This document shows positions 11,027-21,422 of a stretch of 64,000 nt of DNA, piece by piece (the first letter of the stretch is position 1; each line of letters starts with the position of its first letter). Made by a program: the position numbers and the translations under genes. The stretch is from NCBI GenBank assembly GCA_004009845.1, contig RMBW01000065.1:62001-126000 (forward strand). Reading direction: 5' to 3'. The notes under the pieces were generated by a model. That model searched no databases. It saw only the letters and a program-made list of their open reading frames with translations, and was not told the origin of the DNA. This DNA is from Davidsoniella eucalypti (lineage: Eukaryota > Ascomycota > Sordariomycetes > Microascales > Ceratocystidaceae).

Positions 11027-12001
11027 CAAAAACGTCTCATTGTTCCATCACAACCAATAAGACAATTACCTAGTTTATATGATGAGCATATGTATACTGT
11101 ATGTGTCATTTGTACACCAAAATTTGCCTGATTTGAGTTGGTTACCTAATTCACTTAGTTTCATGATGTCATTAAGTCTGAATAGCTTTAAAGATATATC
11201 ACTGCCTACATCTTTTTCTGTGATATAGACATGTGTAAGTAGATGGCCGGGGAGCCTAGAACTTTCAAAGTCTAATACGATTTCATGCACGGTTATAGTT
11301 CAGGGCTACTTGCATGTATTCTTTCTTTTACGGGAAAAGACAAGAGGCAGTGTCCCAAATGGGCCTAGCTGTGCGGATAACAAAGGTTCATTTGAACAGG
11401 TTGATCCTAGTCGTCTTAGTCGCATGGACCACAAAGTCTAAACAAAACACAACCCCCCTCATCATGCGCCTATTCGAACTCATGGTTGAGGTGTAGTGCA
11501 TCATCTGCTACATATTGTTTGGAGTCATTGCTCAAAGCCAAGGAAGGACCTCAGGGCTCTTACTCAACGTCCCTATTTTTATACTAGATATCTACTAAAG
11601 AGGACTTGAAAGGTAGTTGACAAATGCATTGACGATGTCTCAGAAGACCCTTGTTCAAGTTGACCCATGAAACTCTTTTGTAGTTTAGCGTAGACATTGT
11701 GTAGAAAGGAAACGTACAGGTAGTATGTTACTCGGCCTGACTCGGATCGGGCTATAGAATTAGCGGATAGTAGAGCTTTACAAAATACTATATATACCGG
11801 ACGATACGCGCTTCTCTGACATCTTATATGAGCAGAAAGGCCAGACTGGTTCTCCTATTTTCATTACACCTATTAGCATTGCATCTTCAGCATTCTCATA
11901 TTCTCGCTCAGATTCACCCTAATAATACCCGACGCTTCTCTCCATTTGCTATTAAAATTTACATTCCAGATATTCCTTCTATTACGGTCACAATCTTCAT
12001 C
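11027..12001. other. Intergenic upstream of the repeat-protein gene
   Basis: No gene is seen. The last 180 bases before 12002 form the likely promoter and leader. An in-frame upstream ATG exists at 11828, but the frame between it and 12002 reads unlike a signal peptide followed by a second hydrophobic start. Confidence 0.4.
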
Positions 12002-13246
12002 ATGGCTATCTTCAAGATAATGGCTCTTATGGCTGCCGCCGTGGCTCCTATCCAGGGCCTGCCTAACCCAAACCCATCCAATATCGCTCATCTCATGGGC
12101 CGTGTCAACGCTAATCCCCCAATCGCTGTTCCCGTAACAACTGTTGACAATAAAGTTGTCTATGAGATTAAGCCGAGACCTAATCCCCTTGATCCTGGCA
12201 ACGACGTCACCTCAGTCTTTGTCAATGAACCTCAGACTCAAAGTAGCGAATTCCCTCTGCTTCCTAGAGAAACTGTTACCGTTGTTGTGCGTGATCTGCC
12301 CAACGAGTCTGGCGAATTCACTCTGCTTCCTAGAGAAACTGTTGCTGTGCCCGAGCAGCCTGATCTGCCTTCCGAGTCTAGCGCCTTCACTCTGCTTCCT
12401 AGAGAAACTGTCACTGTTGTTGAGCGTGATCTGCCCAACGAGTCTGGCGAATTCACTCTGCTTCCTAGAGAAACTATCACCGTTGTTGTGCGTGATCTGC
12501 CCAACGAGTCTGGCGCCTTCACTCTGCTTCCTAGAGTCACAGTTGATGTGACCGAGCGCGATCTGCCCACCGAGTCTGGCGAATTCACTCTGCTTCCTAG
12601 AGAAACCGTCACCGTTGTTGAGCGTGATCTGCCCAACGAGTCTGGCGAATTCACTCTGCTTCCTAGAGAAACTGTTGCTGTGCCCGAGCAGCCTGATCTG
12701 CCTTCCGAGTCTAGCGCCTTCACTCTGCTTCCTAGAGAAACTGTCACCGTTGTTGAGCGTGATCTGCCCAACGAGTCTGGCGCCTTCACTCTGCTTCCTA
12801 GAGTCACAGTTGATGTGACCGAGCGCGATCTGCCCACCGAGTCTGGCGAATTCACTCTGCTTCCTAGAGAAACTATCACCGTTGTTGTGCGTGATCTGCC
12901 CAACGAGTCTGGCGCCTTCACTCTGCTTCCTAGAGTCACAGTTGATTTGACCGAGCGCGATCTGCCCACCGAGTCTGGCGAATTCACTCTGCTTCCTAGA
13001 GAAACCGTCACCGTTGTTGAGCGCGATCTGCCCAACGAGTCTGGCGAATTCACTCTGCTTCCTAGAGAAACTGTTACCGTTGTTGTGCGTGATCTGCCTT
13101 CCGAGTCTGGCGAATTCACTCTGCTTCCTAGAGAGACTGTCACCGTTGTTGAGCGTGATCTGCCTTCCGAGTCTAGCGGCACGGTCGTTCTTGACAAGCG
13201 TACTTCTTTTAGCACCGTCGTCGTTGTTCGCGCGACTAACGCTTAG
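12002..13246 (+). CDS. Secreted tandem-repeat protein, fourteen 22-residue repeats
   Basis: I place the start at ATG 12002 (414 residues), because the protein then opens with a signal peptide (MAIFKIMALMAAAVAPIQG). The frame stays open up to ATG 11828. After a Pro-rich spacer come 14 head-to-tail repeats (12245-13174) of consensus (E/A)FTLLPRETVTVVERDLPNESG. Repeats 2 and 7 are one residue longer (PEQPD variant). The tail (GTVVLDKRTSF onward, 23 residues) has the only Lys-Arg site. There is no cysteine and no membrane anchor. Repeats occur as shuffled variants; the series at units 4-6 recurs at 10-12 and the pair 2-3 recurs at 7-8, which points to block duplication by unequal crossing-over. 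Each unit carries the same nucleotides in most positions. I know no family for it; secreted wall-associated protein, effector or peptide precursor are all possible. Confidence 0.7.
   Translation: MAIFKIMALMAAAVAPIQGLPNPNPSNIAHLMGRVNANPPIAVPVTTVDNKVVYEIKPRPNPLDPGNDVTSVFVNEPQTQSSEFPLLPRETVTVVVRDLPNESGEFTLLPRETVAVPEQPDLPSESSAFTLLPRETVTVVERDLPNESGEFTLLPRETITVVVRDLPNESGAFTLLPRVTVDVTERDLPTESGEFTLLPRETVTVVERDLPNESGEFTLLPRETVAVPEQPDLPSESSAFTLLPRETVTVVERDLPNESGAFTLLPRVTVDVTERDLPTESGEFTLLPRETITVVVRDLPNESGAFTLLPRVTVDLTERDLPTESGEFTLLPRETVTVVERDLPNESGEFTLLPRETVTVVVRDLPSESGEFTLLPRETVTVVERDLPSESSGTVVLDKRTSFSTVVVVRATNA
12245..13174 (+). repeat. Minisatellite, 14 units of 66-69 bp, within a coding region
   Basis: The coding repeats are also nearly identical as DNA (most units share the CTCTGCTTCCTAGAG block and many a GAATTC). 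Because 66 is divisible by three, all six frames stay open over long distances, which explains the long antisense frames here. Two units are 69 bp. Confidence 0.95.
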
Positions 13247-13679
13247 AGCTAACGAAATGCACACATATTATGGATTAAAGAAAGCAAATTAGTATATAAC
13301 TTACCTTTTTGCACTCTACAGATCTTGTTTGTATCAATATACTCTGTAACTAAGTTTGGGCTGGTATTCCTGATAGTTGTCGTTGAGATTCTTCTGCCGA
13401 AGATTTACCGTGATAGGGTCTTGTTTCAATGTTTCTATTTTTATTGTTCTATTTTTTTTTGTTCTTTCCATTTCCCGTTAGTAGTTATCTGGGTAGCAGT
13501 TGCCATGAAATTAACCAAATTTATCCGTAATCTTCCTTTTCCAAATGTGATTTTGAAAATATATTTCTTAAACTATACAAGCATACACATGCATATAATT
13601 AATAGCAAAAATTTGTAGTAAAAAACTGTGTCTATAACATTAACATAGCGATCTAAAAGGATAGTTATGACTAAAACTG
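13247..13679. other. Intergenic between convergent genes
   Basis: AT-rich shared 3' region of the repeat-protein gene and the Gpi16 gene. It holds one TACTCTGTA motif (13340-13348). I see no gene. Confidence 0.5.
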
Positions 13680-15667
13680 CTATGCTGCTCCATTTGCAGG
13701 CTTTATCGCCGTTTTCACCTTGCCCTTGGTCTTGGGCTTGTTGCCTTTCAACTTAGCCAAAGCTGCCTTGAGACGCTGCGACTGCTTGCGGAAGAAGGGC
13801 GCTGGTGCTTCATCTTCAGCAATCATGCGTCGCACTAACAAATTGTACATGCCACCAAAAACAAGCGCTATCGCTGTACTTGTGAAGATGATGACGTTGT
13901 AAGGCATGCTGAAGTCTGGTGTCGGGAGATAAAGCAACATGCTAGTAGTCCGAAGCCCCGCAGTTACCGGCGCGGTGATTCGTACCATGGCCGCAGCAAC
14001 ATCAAAGCCACGGTTGGCATCAGGCGGGTACTCGGTATATCTGAGAATGGCCTTTTCAAAGGCATAAGTCAACACCACTGTGCTGGCCGGCGGAACTTCC
14101 ATTAGAATCTCAAGCTGAGAGCCGCGCACACGATCTAACGCTGGACGGTAATGAACCTCCTTAATCAGGTCTCCCTGTGGCTTCGACGATCCTTGAACAC
14201 GAGTCTCGAGAGTATGCACATAGACACGCATGAACCATGGAAGAGACTCGGTGTACACAAACTGGACTACCTCGTCGGGGTTAGGGTTGGTCAACAATGT
14301 CTGAACACCTCCATGTTCTTGGCCATAGCCAGTCAAGCTACGCTCAACATAAAGAGGAGGCGTAGACGGCTCCACGTAGCTGGTAATTTCAGCACCATTG
14401 ACGCCATCATTCTCGATATATGGCACCGTGAGATCGAATTCTTCATTGGTAGAGACCTGGAAGCAACGCTGGGCCACATCAGTGCGTAGTTCGCCAGTGC
14501 TTCCGGTAGCTAGAACGGTACGCTCGCCGGGAATTGTGATACAAACGGGATATGAGTCGGCCTCGGCAAGAGCACAAGTGCCGCGAATTGTCTTGCCAAA
14601 CAGCTGCGAAACACTCCAGTCCTGGCCCAGGACGTTGTCCACAGGGTAGCAGGCGTCTGTACGATAATACGGTCTGCTGGGATCGCAGTTGAGATCATCG
14701 CCAGGGATTGGGCGGGGAATCGGGTTGTCTATTGGGTTGGAGTGTTAGTTTAGGTGCCTTTCTACTAACATTGATGGTACTATCTAGCTTACCCCGCGGA
14801 CGTTTGGAGCGATGGATATCTAGCACCATGTCGATAGTTTGGTCCACTTCTAGCACACAACCATTACCCTTGCAGACCGGGCGCACATCGATAGCCATGC
14901 TCTGCCACGTCGCATCAAATAGCTTGTGGCCATCGAGCAGCGTAGCGATGCCGGCCTTGCCCTTACATGGCAGCATTTTGAGGAACGGCGTCAGGTTCTC
15001 TGTGCAGACAACCTCATGGGGCAGAACACCATGGAGCAGCTTCATGTTGCCACTAGTGCCGTTTATGTAATGGTCGCCTTTCGGGGGGAAGGAGAGGACG
15101 GGACGAGTTGTCCGAGTTTCGTCGATGAAGTTGAGCGATGCGCAGAAGAGACCAGAGAGCGCATTGGTGAGAATGCGCCACTTATCGCTAGCCCTAACAG
15201 AGGGAAAACATGATATGTTAGCTTGGAAGACATGAATTACTTGGTATACAGGGTTGTTAGGCATACTCTTCATCGGTTTCTGCGTCAAGCCACGCCCACA
15301 ATTCGACTCCGGTACCGCCTTCTTTGAGTCCGTCCCATGGCCGCGCGCCCCAATTCTGGGCATCCCAGCGGCCTAGCGCAAAGCGCAAATGGAGTTCCTT
15401 AGTGCCAGCATACTCCAGGATCTGACCGAGCGATCGCGGAAACAATCGAAAGTTCTGGGCATCGATATCGGCAACGGGCTGTTGGGCGCGGAAATTGAAG
15501 CTCGCTAGTAGCGCGTTGAGCGGCAGTGGGCGCAAGTTCAGCTGCTCGTGATATTCGGTGCCGGCTGTAGAGAAAGAAGAGTCGGCAGAGGCAGAGACAA
15601 GAGGCGCTGATGTCAGGCTACCGACAGCCGATAACAAGCCTAGAAACTGGCTGGTAAAGGCCCGCAT
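13680..15667 (-). CDS. GPI16: GPI transamidase subunit Gpi16/PIG-T
   Basis: Three exons: 15667-15267, 15193-14793 and 14728-13680, with introns of 73 and 64 nt whose GT..AG ends and phases agree, giving 616 residues, the usual family length. Gpi16/PIG-T is the ER-membrane subunit that is disulfide-linked to the Gpi8 protease and helps replace the C-terminal signal of precursors with a GPI anchor. Seen here are a signal peptide (about 1-26), the early HEQLNLRPLP motif, the long lumenal domain with conserved stretches (WRILTNALSGLFCASLNF; LFGKTIRGTC), one transmembrane helix near the end (PYNVIIFTSTAIALVFGGMY) and a short basic cytosolic tail. It is divergent from LUC7 (about 620 bp between starts). 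Recognition is firm from several family motifs. Confidence 0.93.
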
Positions 15668-16291
15668 GCTAGATTAGTGCGGGAGAGCTAGTTTCGGCAG
15701 AATCGAGAGACGGCCGCCGCTGTTTATACAGCTTAATCGCAAGCTAGCACTGCGATTCTAGGTACCGATGGTGGCTGAAGCTCTGTAATTTGTTATGAGT
15801 AGCACGCTATGAAAAGACCAGTGGATTGAATTGTCGTTCTAGTCGTGATTCTGAGATACTTTGGACCGAATTATCGTGAATTAAACTTCAATCACAAGCT
15901 AATTGAAAGCATCCAAAAAACCCTGGAGCACCACAATTATGAGAGCTTAAGCATTAGCTGGCAGCTCTTGGCTACCAACAGGAAAGCGGTGAGGAGCGGC
16001 ATGACCCATTGCTTTAAGCTTAAGTTCATTTCGGGTTAAATAAGCTACCAACTAGGGTTACTAACTGTCAAACCCACCTTCTTTTCAGCCGTGCGACCAG
16101 AAATAGATGATGCGCCTAGAAAAAAGTTTCTCAGCCTTGCGAACGGCTATTTTTGCGACTTGCGACGTCATTAACCTCAACAACACATTACGGTCTCACG
16201 AGATATATCTTCTTTATTAGCTTTCCCAACCATTGTTTCAACTAGCTAAGAATCTTATATCCACACAAAAAACCAGAAATTTGTAGCAATT
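15668..16291. other. Bidirectional promoter region between Gpi16 and LUC7
   Basis: The 624 bp between two divergent starts. No gene is seen; a 64-codon frame inside has no domain. Confidence 0.5.
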
Positions 16292-17156
16292 ATGGCCGCC
16301 GAACAACGCAAGCTGCTCGAGCAGCTGATGGGCGCTTCCTCGTCGCGCTCTGCTCAGGTCTCGCTGAAAGATCCCAAAGTGTGCCGCTCTTATATTGTGG
16401 GAAACTGTCCTCACGATCTCTTCACAAACACCAAGCAGGTGTGTTTCTATAGTCCCCAATGCCTAATTTCTCTCCAACTATTCCGCTAACACGCTCTTCT
16501 AGGACCTCGGCCCTTGCACGCGCATACACTCCGAGAACCTCAAGACAGAATACGAGGGACTCTCCGACCGGGAAAAGCAATCTCACGGCTTCGAATACGA
16601 CTACATGCGCGACCTACAAAAGTACATTGAGTCCTGCAACATGCGAATCGAGCAGGCTCAACGACGTCTCGAGAAGACTCCCGACGAGATTCGCCAGACT
16701 AGCACTCTTCTAAAGGGCATCGCCGACCTATCAGCCGACGTACACAACGGTCTTATGGAAGTTGAGATTCTCGGCGAAATGGGCGAGGTGCACCGCGCAC
16801 TCGACGAATTATACCGTGTGCGCCAGTACTCACAGACCAAAGCCGATCGTGAAAAGGACCTCAGGGACCTCTCCGACACCAGTGGTCCTTCCGGTCACCA
16901 GAAACTCCAAGTATGCGATGTTTGCGGTGCGTACTTGAGTAGACTCGACAACGATCGTCGCTTGGCAGACCATTTCTACGGAAAGATGCATCTAGGATAT
17001 GCCCAGATGCGCAAGGCGTACGAGGGATTCCCCAAGGAAATGCGTAGCCGGACGCGCGGCGGCGGAGGCGGCGGAGGTGGTGGTGACGATGAGTATGGAT
17101 CAAGAGGATCTCGGAATGGTGGCTTCAAGGGTGGCCGTAACCGTGGGCGGTGGTAA
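16292..17156 (+). CDS. LUC7: LUC7-like U1 snRNP splicing factor
   Basis: Two exons, 16292-16438 and 16503-17156, with a 64-nt intron (GTGTGT donor, TCTAG acceptor, CTAAC branch site); 266 residues. LUC7 proteins are U1 snRNP components that help choose 5' splice sites. The N-terminus (RKLLEQLMG) is family-typical. It is followed by a CCCH zinc finger interrupted by the intron (VCRSYIVGNCPHDLF...DLGPCTRIHS) and a helical region. The second, C2H2-type finger (VCDVCGAYLSRLDNDRRLADHFYGKMH cysteines and histidines) lies at about 188-214. The C-terminus is Gly/Arg-rich with a nine-glycine run, standing in for the RS tail of animal LUC7L. Both fingers are intact. Confidence 0.95.
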
Positions 17157-17590
17157 GAAGAAGAAGACCGGAGCTGAATACGGTATACATTCAGCTGCTG
17201 TTTTCTTCTTCTTTTTCTATATTGCACGATAATCATCGGATAGGCGTATTTGGAGTCTTTTGGGAAATGTTTCTCTCTTCTATTTTTTGCGTTTTACCTT
17301 TCTTTCTAGTTGCCTCGTTAAAATAACTAACGGCATGGAATCTGGCGCTGGGTGGATATATATATACATACTACTATTCTACTACACATCATGTAAAATT
17401 ACATTAACACTGGCTCTGGAATATCCGCACTTGGAACTGTTTGGCTGTAACACAAGGAAAATTATTCGATTAGTATCCTAGACTGGATGAACTGTCGTAA
17501 AAAAAACATGAAGCGAAAGATGTTGGGCATGTACCCAAAGAAGTGTGTAACGCAGCAATCAAAGAACTAATATCTGTCTAGTTGGTATCG
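17157..17590. other. Intergenic between convergent genes
   Basis: The 3' regions of LUC7 and of the minus-strand RGG protein. No gene is seen. Confidence 0.5.
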
Positions 17591-19180
17591 TCACCGACCA
17601 GCGGCCTGTTGAGCTTCAAACTCCTCAACCTCATCGCCCCAATTACCGATATCCAAGTCTGGAAGAGGCGTAAGTTCCTTAGGCTTCTTTGGCGCAGGCA
17701 GCAGGACGCCGTTCTTACCAGACCCACTGCGTTGGAATTGTCCCGGCTTCTGTTTCTGCTCTTTTAGCTCGTTGGCTTGGAGAGTTTGAGTATTGAGTGC
17801 GGATTTGGCAGCCTTGGCGAAGTTTGGAGTGTTGGCCGGAAGAGAAGCCGGTGTAGAAGGGGAGGAGGACGGAGCAGCTGCAGTTGAAGTAGGGCCGGAG
17901 GGCAGGCTGGGGTACTTTTCTTGAGCTGCAGCGGCTGCTGCTTTGGTGGCTGCGGCCTTGATTGGGAAAAGCTCTCTAGGTTCCTTTAGCGCATTGGCAT
18001 TGTTGTCACCTCTACCGTTTGCATGGATCGACCCATTCAAACCACCTCTATCGCCTCCTCTCCCTTTTCCTCCCCGACCACCAGCAGAGTCAGGTCCACC
18101 ACGCGCATCACCATCCCGGCCATGATCTCTGCCAAACTTGGGCTGGTCCCATGCAGCCTCGTTGTCTTTCATAGCGCGCAGCTTCTTCTCTCTGTTCTTC
18201 TGGCGCTCCGATTCCTGTTGTTTACGGCGTTCCTCCTCAGCTTTGCGGCGACGCTGTACTTCTTCGGCATGTTTCGCGACAGCTGCTGCATGCTGTGTCT
18301 TGTCTTGCTCGGCTGCTTCCCACCGCTTGGTCTTCTCGGCGTTCTGTAGACGCATCTGGTCCATCTTGGCCGATAGCTCGTCTTCCGTCAGCTTCGTGCG
18401 CGGATTGGCGCCGGATTGCAGCCGGGCTGGATCGACGAGGGCTTTGCGAGGGCCGGAATTGTTATGGTTGCCATCTTTGCGAGCGGGAACACCGTTTGCT
18501 GTAGTCGCAGTGGATCCCTTTGGTGAGGTTTTGTTGCCGGCTTGTGATACGGGCTTGTCCTTGTTGGGTCTCGCGTCTTTATCTGGTCGGCCCCTAGGTT
18601 TCGTCTCGGCCTTGACGTCTTTGATGGTTTCAGCGGGTGAGGTTGGGACTGTTTGCTTGGCAGCATTAGATTTTCCGGCAGACTTTGGCGAGGGTTGCGC
18701 CGCTGCCTTTGTCGCAGCAGATGTTTGGATATCCTTGGGCTTTTGATTGCGCTGTGCCTTAGGCTTTTCCTTGGGAGCACTGTCATTGTTTCCGTTATTG
18801 TTATGGTTGTTTGGATGGTTCTTCCTTGAGGATGGTCGCTTTACAGGCGGCTCGACTGGCGATTTGAATGGCGACTCCTCATCCTCTCCTTCTTTAGGCG
18901 CAAATCGTGAGTTGGCCAGACCGCTACGGCCAGGGGCAGGCTTCGGGGCCGGGGTCGGAGCTGAGACTGCAGAGGCGGCAATGGGTTCTGCGGGCGTAGG
19001 GTTAGCCGCAGTCTCAGACGGCGCATCGGGTTCGGAGGACGACTCGGTGTCGCGCTTCTTGCTGAATGAGGCAGCAAGCTCTAGAGGGATATCAGGCATG
19101 ACGATGACTTCGCCGTCGACAGCCTCGAAATCATCGAGGAAAAGGTCGTCGTCGGTGCGGCCGCCAAACTGGTCGTCCAT
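17591..19180 (-). CDS. Low-complexity coiled-coil/RGG protein, function unknown
   Basis: Single exon, 529 residues. The acidic N-terminus starts MDDQFGGRTDDDLF. A long disordered Pro/Ala/Lys/Ser-rich region follows (about 45-240). Next come a conserved-looking charged helix (TKLTEDELSAKMDQMRLQNA, then a Glu/Arg/Lys/Gln coiled coil to about 345), a Gly/Arg/Asp-rich segment with GGRGGKGRGG that could bind RNA, and a short acidic C-terminus (LTPLPDLDIGNWGDEVEEF). The composition suggests a ribosome- or mRNA-associated protein, but I cannot assign a family with certainty. It is convergent with LUC7. The start is supported by the compact acidic N-terminus and the lack of an upstream in-frame extension. 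Confidence 0.75.
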   Translation of the reverse strand: MDDQFGGRTDDDLFLDDFEAVDGEVIVMPDIPLELAASFSKKRDTESSSEPDAPSETAANPTPAEPIAASAVSAPTPAPKPAPGRSGLANSRFAPKEGEDEESPFKSPVEPPVKRPSSRKNHPNNHNNNGNNDSAPKEKPKAQRNQKPKDIQTSAATKAAAQPSPKSAGKSNAAKQTVPTSPAETIKDVKAETKPRGRPDKDARPNKDKPVSQAGNKTSPKGSTATTANGVPARKDGNHNNSGPRKALVDPARLQSGANPRTKLTEDELSAKMDQMRLQNAEKTKRWEAAEQDKTQHAAAVAKHAEEVQRRRKAEEERRKQQESERQKNREKKLRAMKDNEAAWDQPKFGRDHGRDGDARGGPDSAGGRGGKGRGGDRGGLNGSIHANGRGDNNANALKEPRELFPIKAAATKAAAAAAQEKYPSLPSGPTSTAAAPSSSPSTPASLPANTPNFAKAAKSALNTQTLQANELKEQKQKPGQFQRSGSGKNGVLLPAPKKPKELTPLPDLDIGNWGDEVEEFEAQQAAGR

Positions 19181-20010
19181 GGCTGCTGGATGGGAGAGAG
19201 TGCTTTTCTGGGTGTTATTGGCTGTATGACGTCAAGTACTAGTTCTACTATGGGTGGTAGTCAATTATAGCGATGTGAATTGTGGTTCAAGCGCAAACAA
19301 ACAGACGACAGAGTCAAGTTGAAGCTCGAGTCAGAGATGGTCGAAGGTGATGGTGCGAAGAGATAGTGAAGATAGTGAAGAATTCTAAAGATGGCCACAG
19401 TAAATAGAGGGGCGTTTGGTCAAGTAAACAGGCCTGCTTTCGACAGTTCTTTTAGTCCTGAGAACTCCTCTCGCTAGGGCCTTTTCTAGCTCTGCTTGAC
19501 TAGCTTTCAGCCCCGATGATTTCTGGTGGCGGTGGTGGCATTTGTATACTATACTAATAGTAGGTAGCTTAACTCTTTTTTTCTTGGTTTTGGCGGGGCA
19601 ACCAGACGGCTGGCTTTGCCTAATTAAGTGCATCTACTCAAGCATGTCTTCCCCAGATTTCTGCTTAATGCCAGTCCTAGTTGGTGTTGTATAAATTTAA
19701 CTGGAGATGATGCAAAGATACTAATGTATTTGTATCTACAAGGCTATGTGGCTTGAACTTGAAAACTACTGCGCATTGTTATAGCTGATGCCATGGCTAT
19801 GATCACTGCTGCCATTGCCACAGGTGCAGAATTCTCCCACCACCCCGCCATCGTATTGTGACAGGCGTCCTTAACCATCCCACCAATATCAACAACGCAA
19901 TCCCACTCTGCCAATGTCACCCTGGTGAAGTAGATAAAGCAGACTAGCAGCATAGGAACAAGGAAGAAAAACTAGGCATAAGCTCCAGCAGCGTCTCCCC
20001 TCTCCCCCAA
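19181..20010. other. Intergenic, one weak small ORF
   Basis: A 69-codon minus-strand frame (19953-19744) encodes a small peptide with a hydrophobic segment near its C-terminus (APVAMAAVIIAMASAI) and two Cys. It lies directly downstream of the next gene on the same strand and could be a small membrane peptide, but nothing else supports it. Another minus frame (19633-19385) looks like chance. Confidence 0.3.
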
Positions 20011-20511
20011 CTAGTTGCCTGCGGAGACCAAGAAGATGTTCTCATACCAATCGAGGATCTGGCTTTCCAAGTTCGCATCGCTATCCAGCAGGGTGATGCC
20101 GAATTTGGCACAGACCACCTGCACATTGCCGCGATGTTTATACTTTGGATCACAGACGACAATCTTGTGGGGGCCAGACGCGGCACACAACCCGAGCTCT
20201 AGGAGACTGATGGGCGCCTCAGCTTCGGGGCCAAAGTAAACCACAATCAGATCCGAGATCGCCTGGTTGTCTAGCTCCCACTCGACCTGGGTGCGGAAGT
20301 TGTCGTCGCGGATGTCGATGCGCCAGCTACTGTCCCATTTCGTGTTGAGGGGGTTGTAGATGGTCAGTGGTGCATTTCGTGCTTCGATGCTGCCGATCAA
20401 GCGTTTGCGCCAGTCGTCGCTGCCAGATGTCGTGCCGGCAAGAAAGACCTTGGCGTGGTTTCTCACACGGTCACGATCAGTAGCGTGGATGACCTGCGTG
20501 CCTATTGTCAT
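20011..20511 (-). CDS. Nucleoside 2-deoxyribosyltransferase-like protein
   Basis: Single exon, 166 residues. The fold family transfers or hydrolyses N-glycosidic bonds of (deoxy)nucleosides. Typical features are VFLAGTTSGSDDWR near residue 22-36 (the glycine-rich first strand and loop), YNPLNTKWDSSW (about 52-63), VEWELDNQAISDLIVVYFG (about 74-92), and SLLELGLCAASG (about 99-110), where the family's catalytic Glu sits in the ELG motif. It looks complete for the short single-domain class, which occurs in bacteria and fungi. The substrate is not known; a role in nucleotide salvage or in defence against modified nucleotides is only inference. Confidence 0.75.
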   Translation of the reverse strand: MTIGTQVIHATDRDRVRNHAKVFLAGTTSGSDDWRKRLIGSIEARNAPLTIYNPLNTKWDSSWRIDIRDDNFRTQVEWELDNQAISDLIVVYFGPEAEAPISLLELGLCAASGPHKIVVCDPKYKHRGNVQVVCAKFGITLLDSDANLESQILDWYENIFLVSAGN

Positions 20512-21422
20512 GTTGTTTGATTGTTTGGTCGAATTATGCTGTTGTCTTCTTGTTTAGTTTTGTGTGTTTCACTTTGTTGTCTGGCACACTTAGACTTGTG
20601 ATGTTTGGCCGCAGGATAATAGTCAAGAAACACACTGCGAAAGTAGGGTGCGAGTCTCTTTGTTAATTATCTGTTCTTTAAGAGACGTGTTGTGATACAG
20701 ATTTGCCAAAGACGAGATATGTTGTAGAGATGACGGTTGTTTGTTCCCGGCAGTTAGAAGATATATGTAATGATAAATAGAAATCAGGGAAGCCTAGATA
20801 TATATAGTCCATTCTAGATATAAGAAGTTCTTCTTTAGAGTGAGGCTATGCCTAACACTGACTGAAAGGGTATGAATCCTCTCAACCCAATATCAGGGGC
20901 CCCGTGATACAGCACATTACATCTAATCCAATTAGGCACTCAATTAAGCAGCTTGCATCTGTAGGATAATAAGGGGAGCATCGACAAATTGATGTATCAT
21001 CATATAATCAGCCCAGAGTGATGCACAGCACAGACCCTAAGAGAGTTAAGATTTAGACGAGCAAACTGGTGAAGCCCACCATTGATAGGGTTAGATAGGG
21101 TTAACTCACAACCCGAAATCGGGAAAATCAGAAACTATCACAAAAAGGTTAACTTCACGTACACTAAGCTCATGCGCCTTCCTTATAGGCTTATATTTTC
21201 TCATGATCAGTAATATCAAGCTCTTCTGTGTCTTCTCCCTTTTGCTGCTGATTTATTCTGATTACACGAGACCCTTTGGGAGTTTTGTAATCTTAGAGTT
21301 ATCTCCTCGTTTTCATATAAACGGTCCGACTCCTCCCTCTCTATAGATGATCAAGACTACGTTTACTGGGGAAACACAATAAAACCTGAACCAAATTTTG
21401 ATCTAGAGTGGTCTCCGCCATC
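20512..21422. other. Intergenic, divergent promoter region
   Basis: About 0.9 kb between two divergent genes. A GGGTTAGATAGGGTTAACTC stretch (near 21088-21110) recalls telobox sequence. No gene is seen. Confidence 0.45.

Noticed and set aside
12002..13246. Kex2-processed cyclic peptide (RiPP) precursor
   Set aside because: Repeats are not separated by Lys-Arg or Arg-Arg; the only dibasic site is in the final segment, and no UstY-type gene is nearby.
12212..13264. Two antisense ORFs of 325-350 codons across the repeat-protein gene
   Set aside because: They arise because the repeat unit is a multiple of three and lacks stops in several frames; only the plus frame has a signal peptide and a sensible start.
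19385..19633. 82-codon minus-strand ORF
   Set aside because: Composition is unremarkable, no family recognised, and it lies in the promoter region of the RGG-protein gene.
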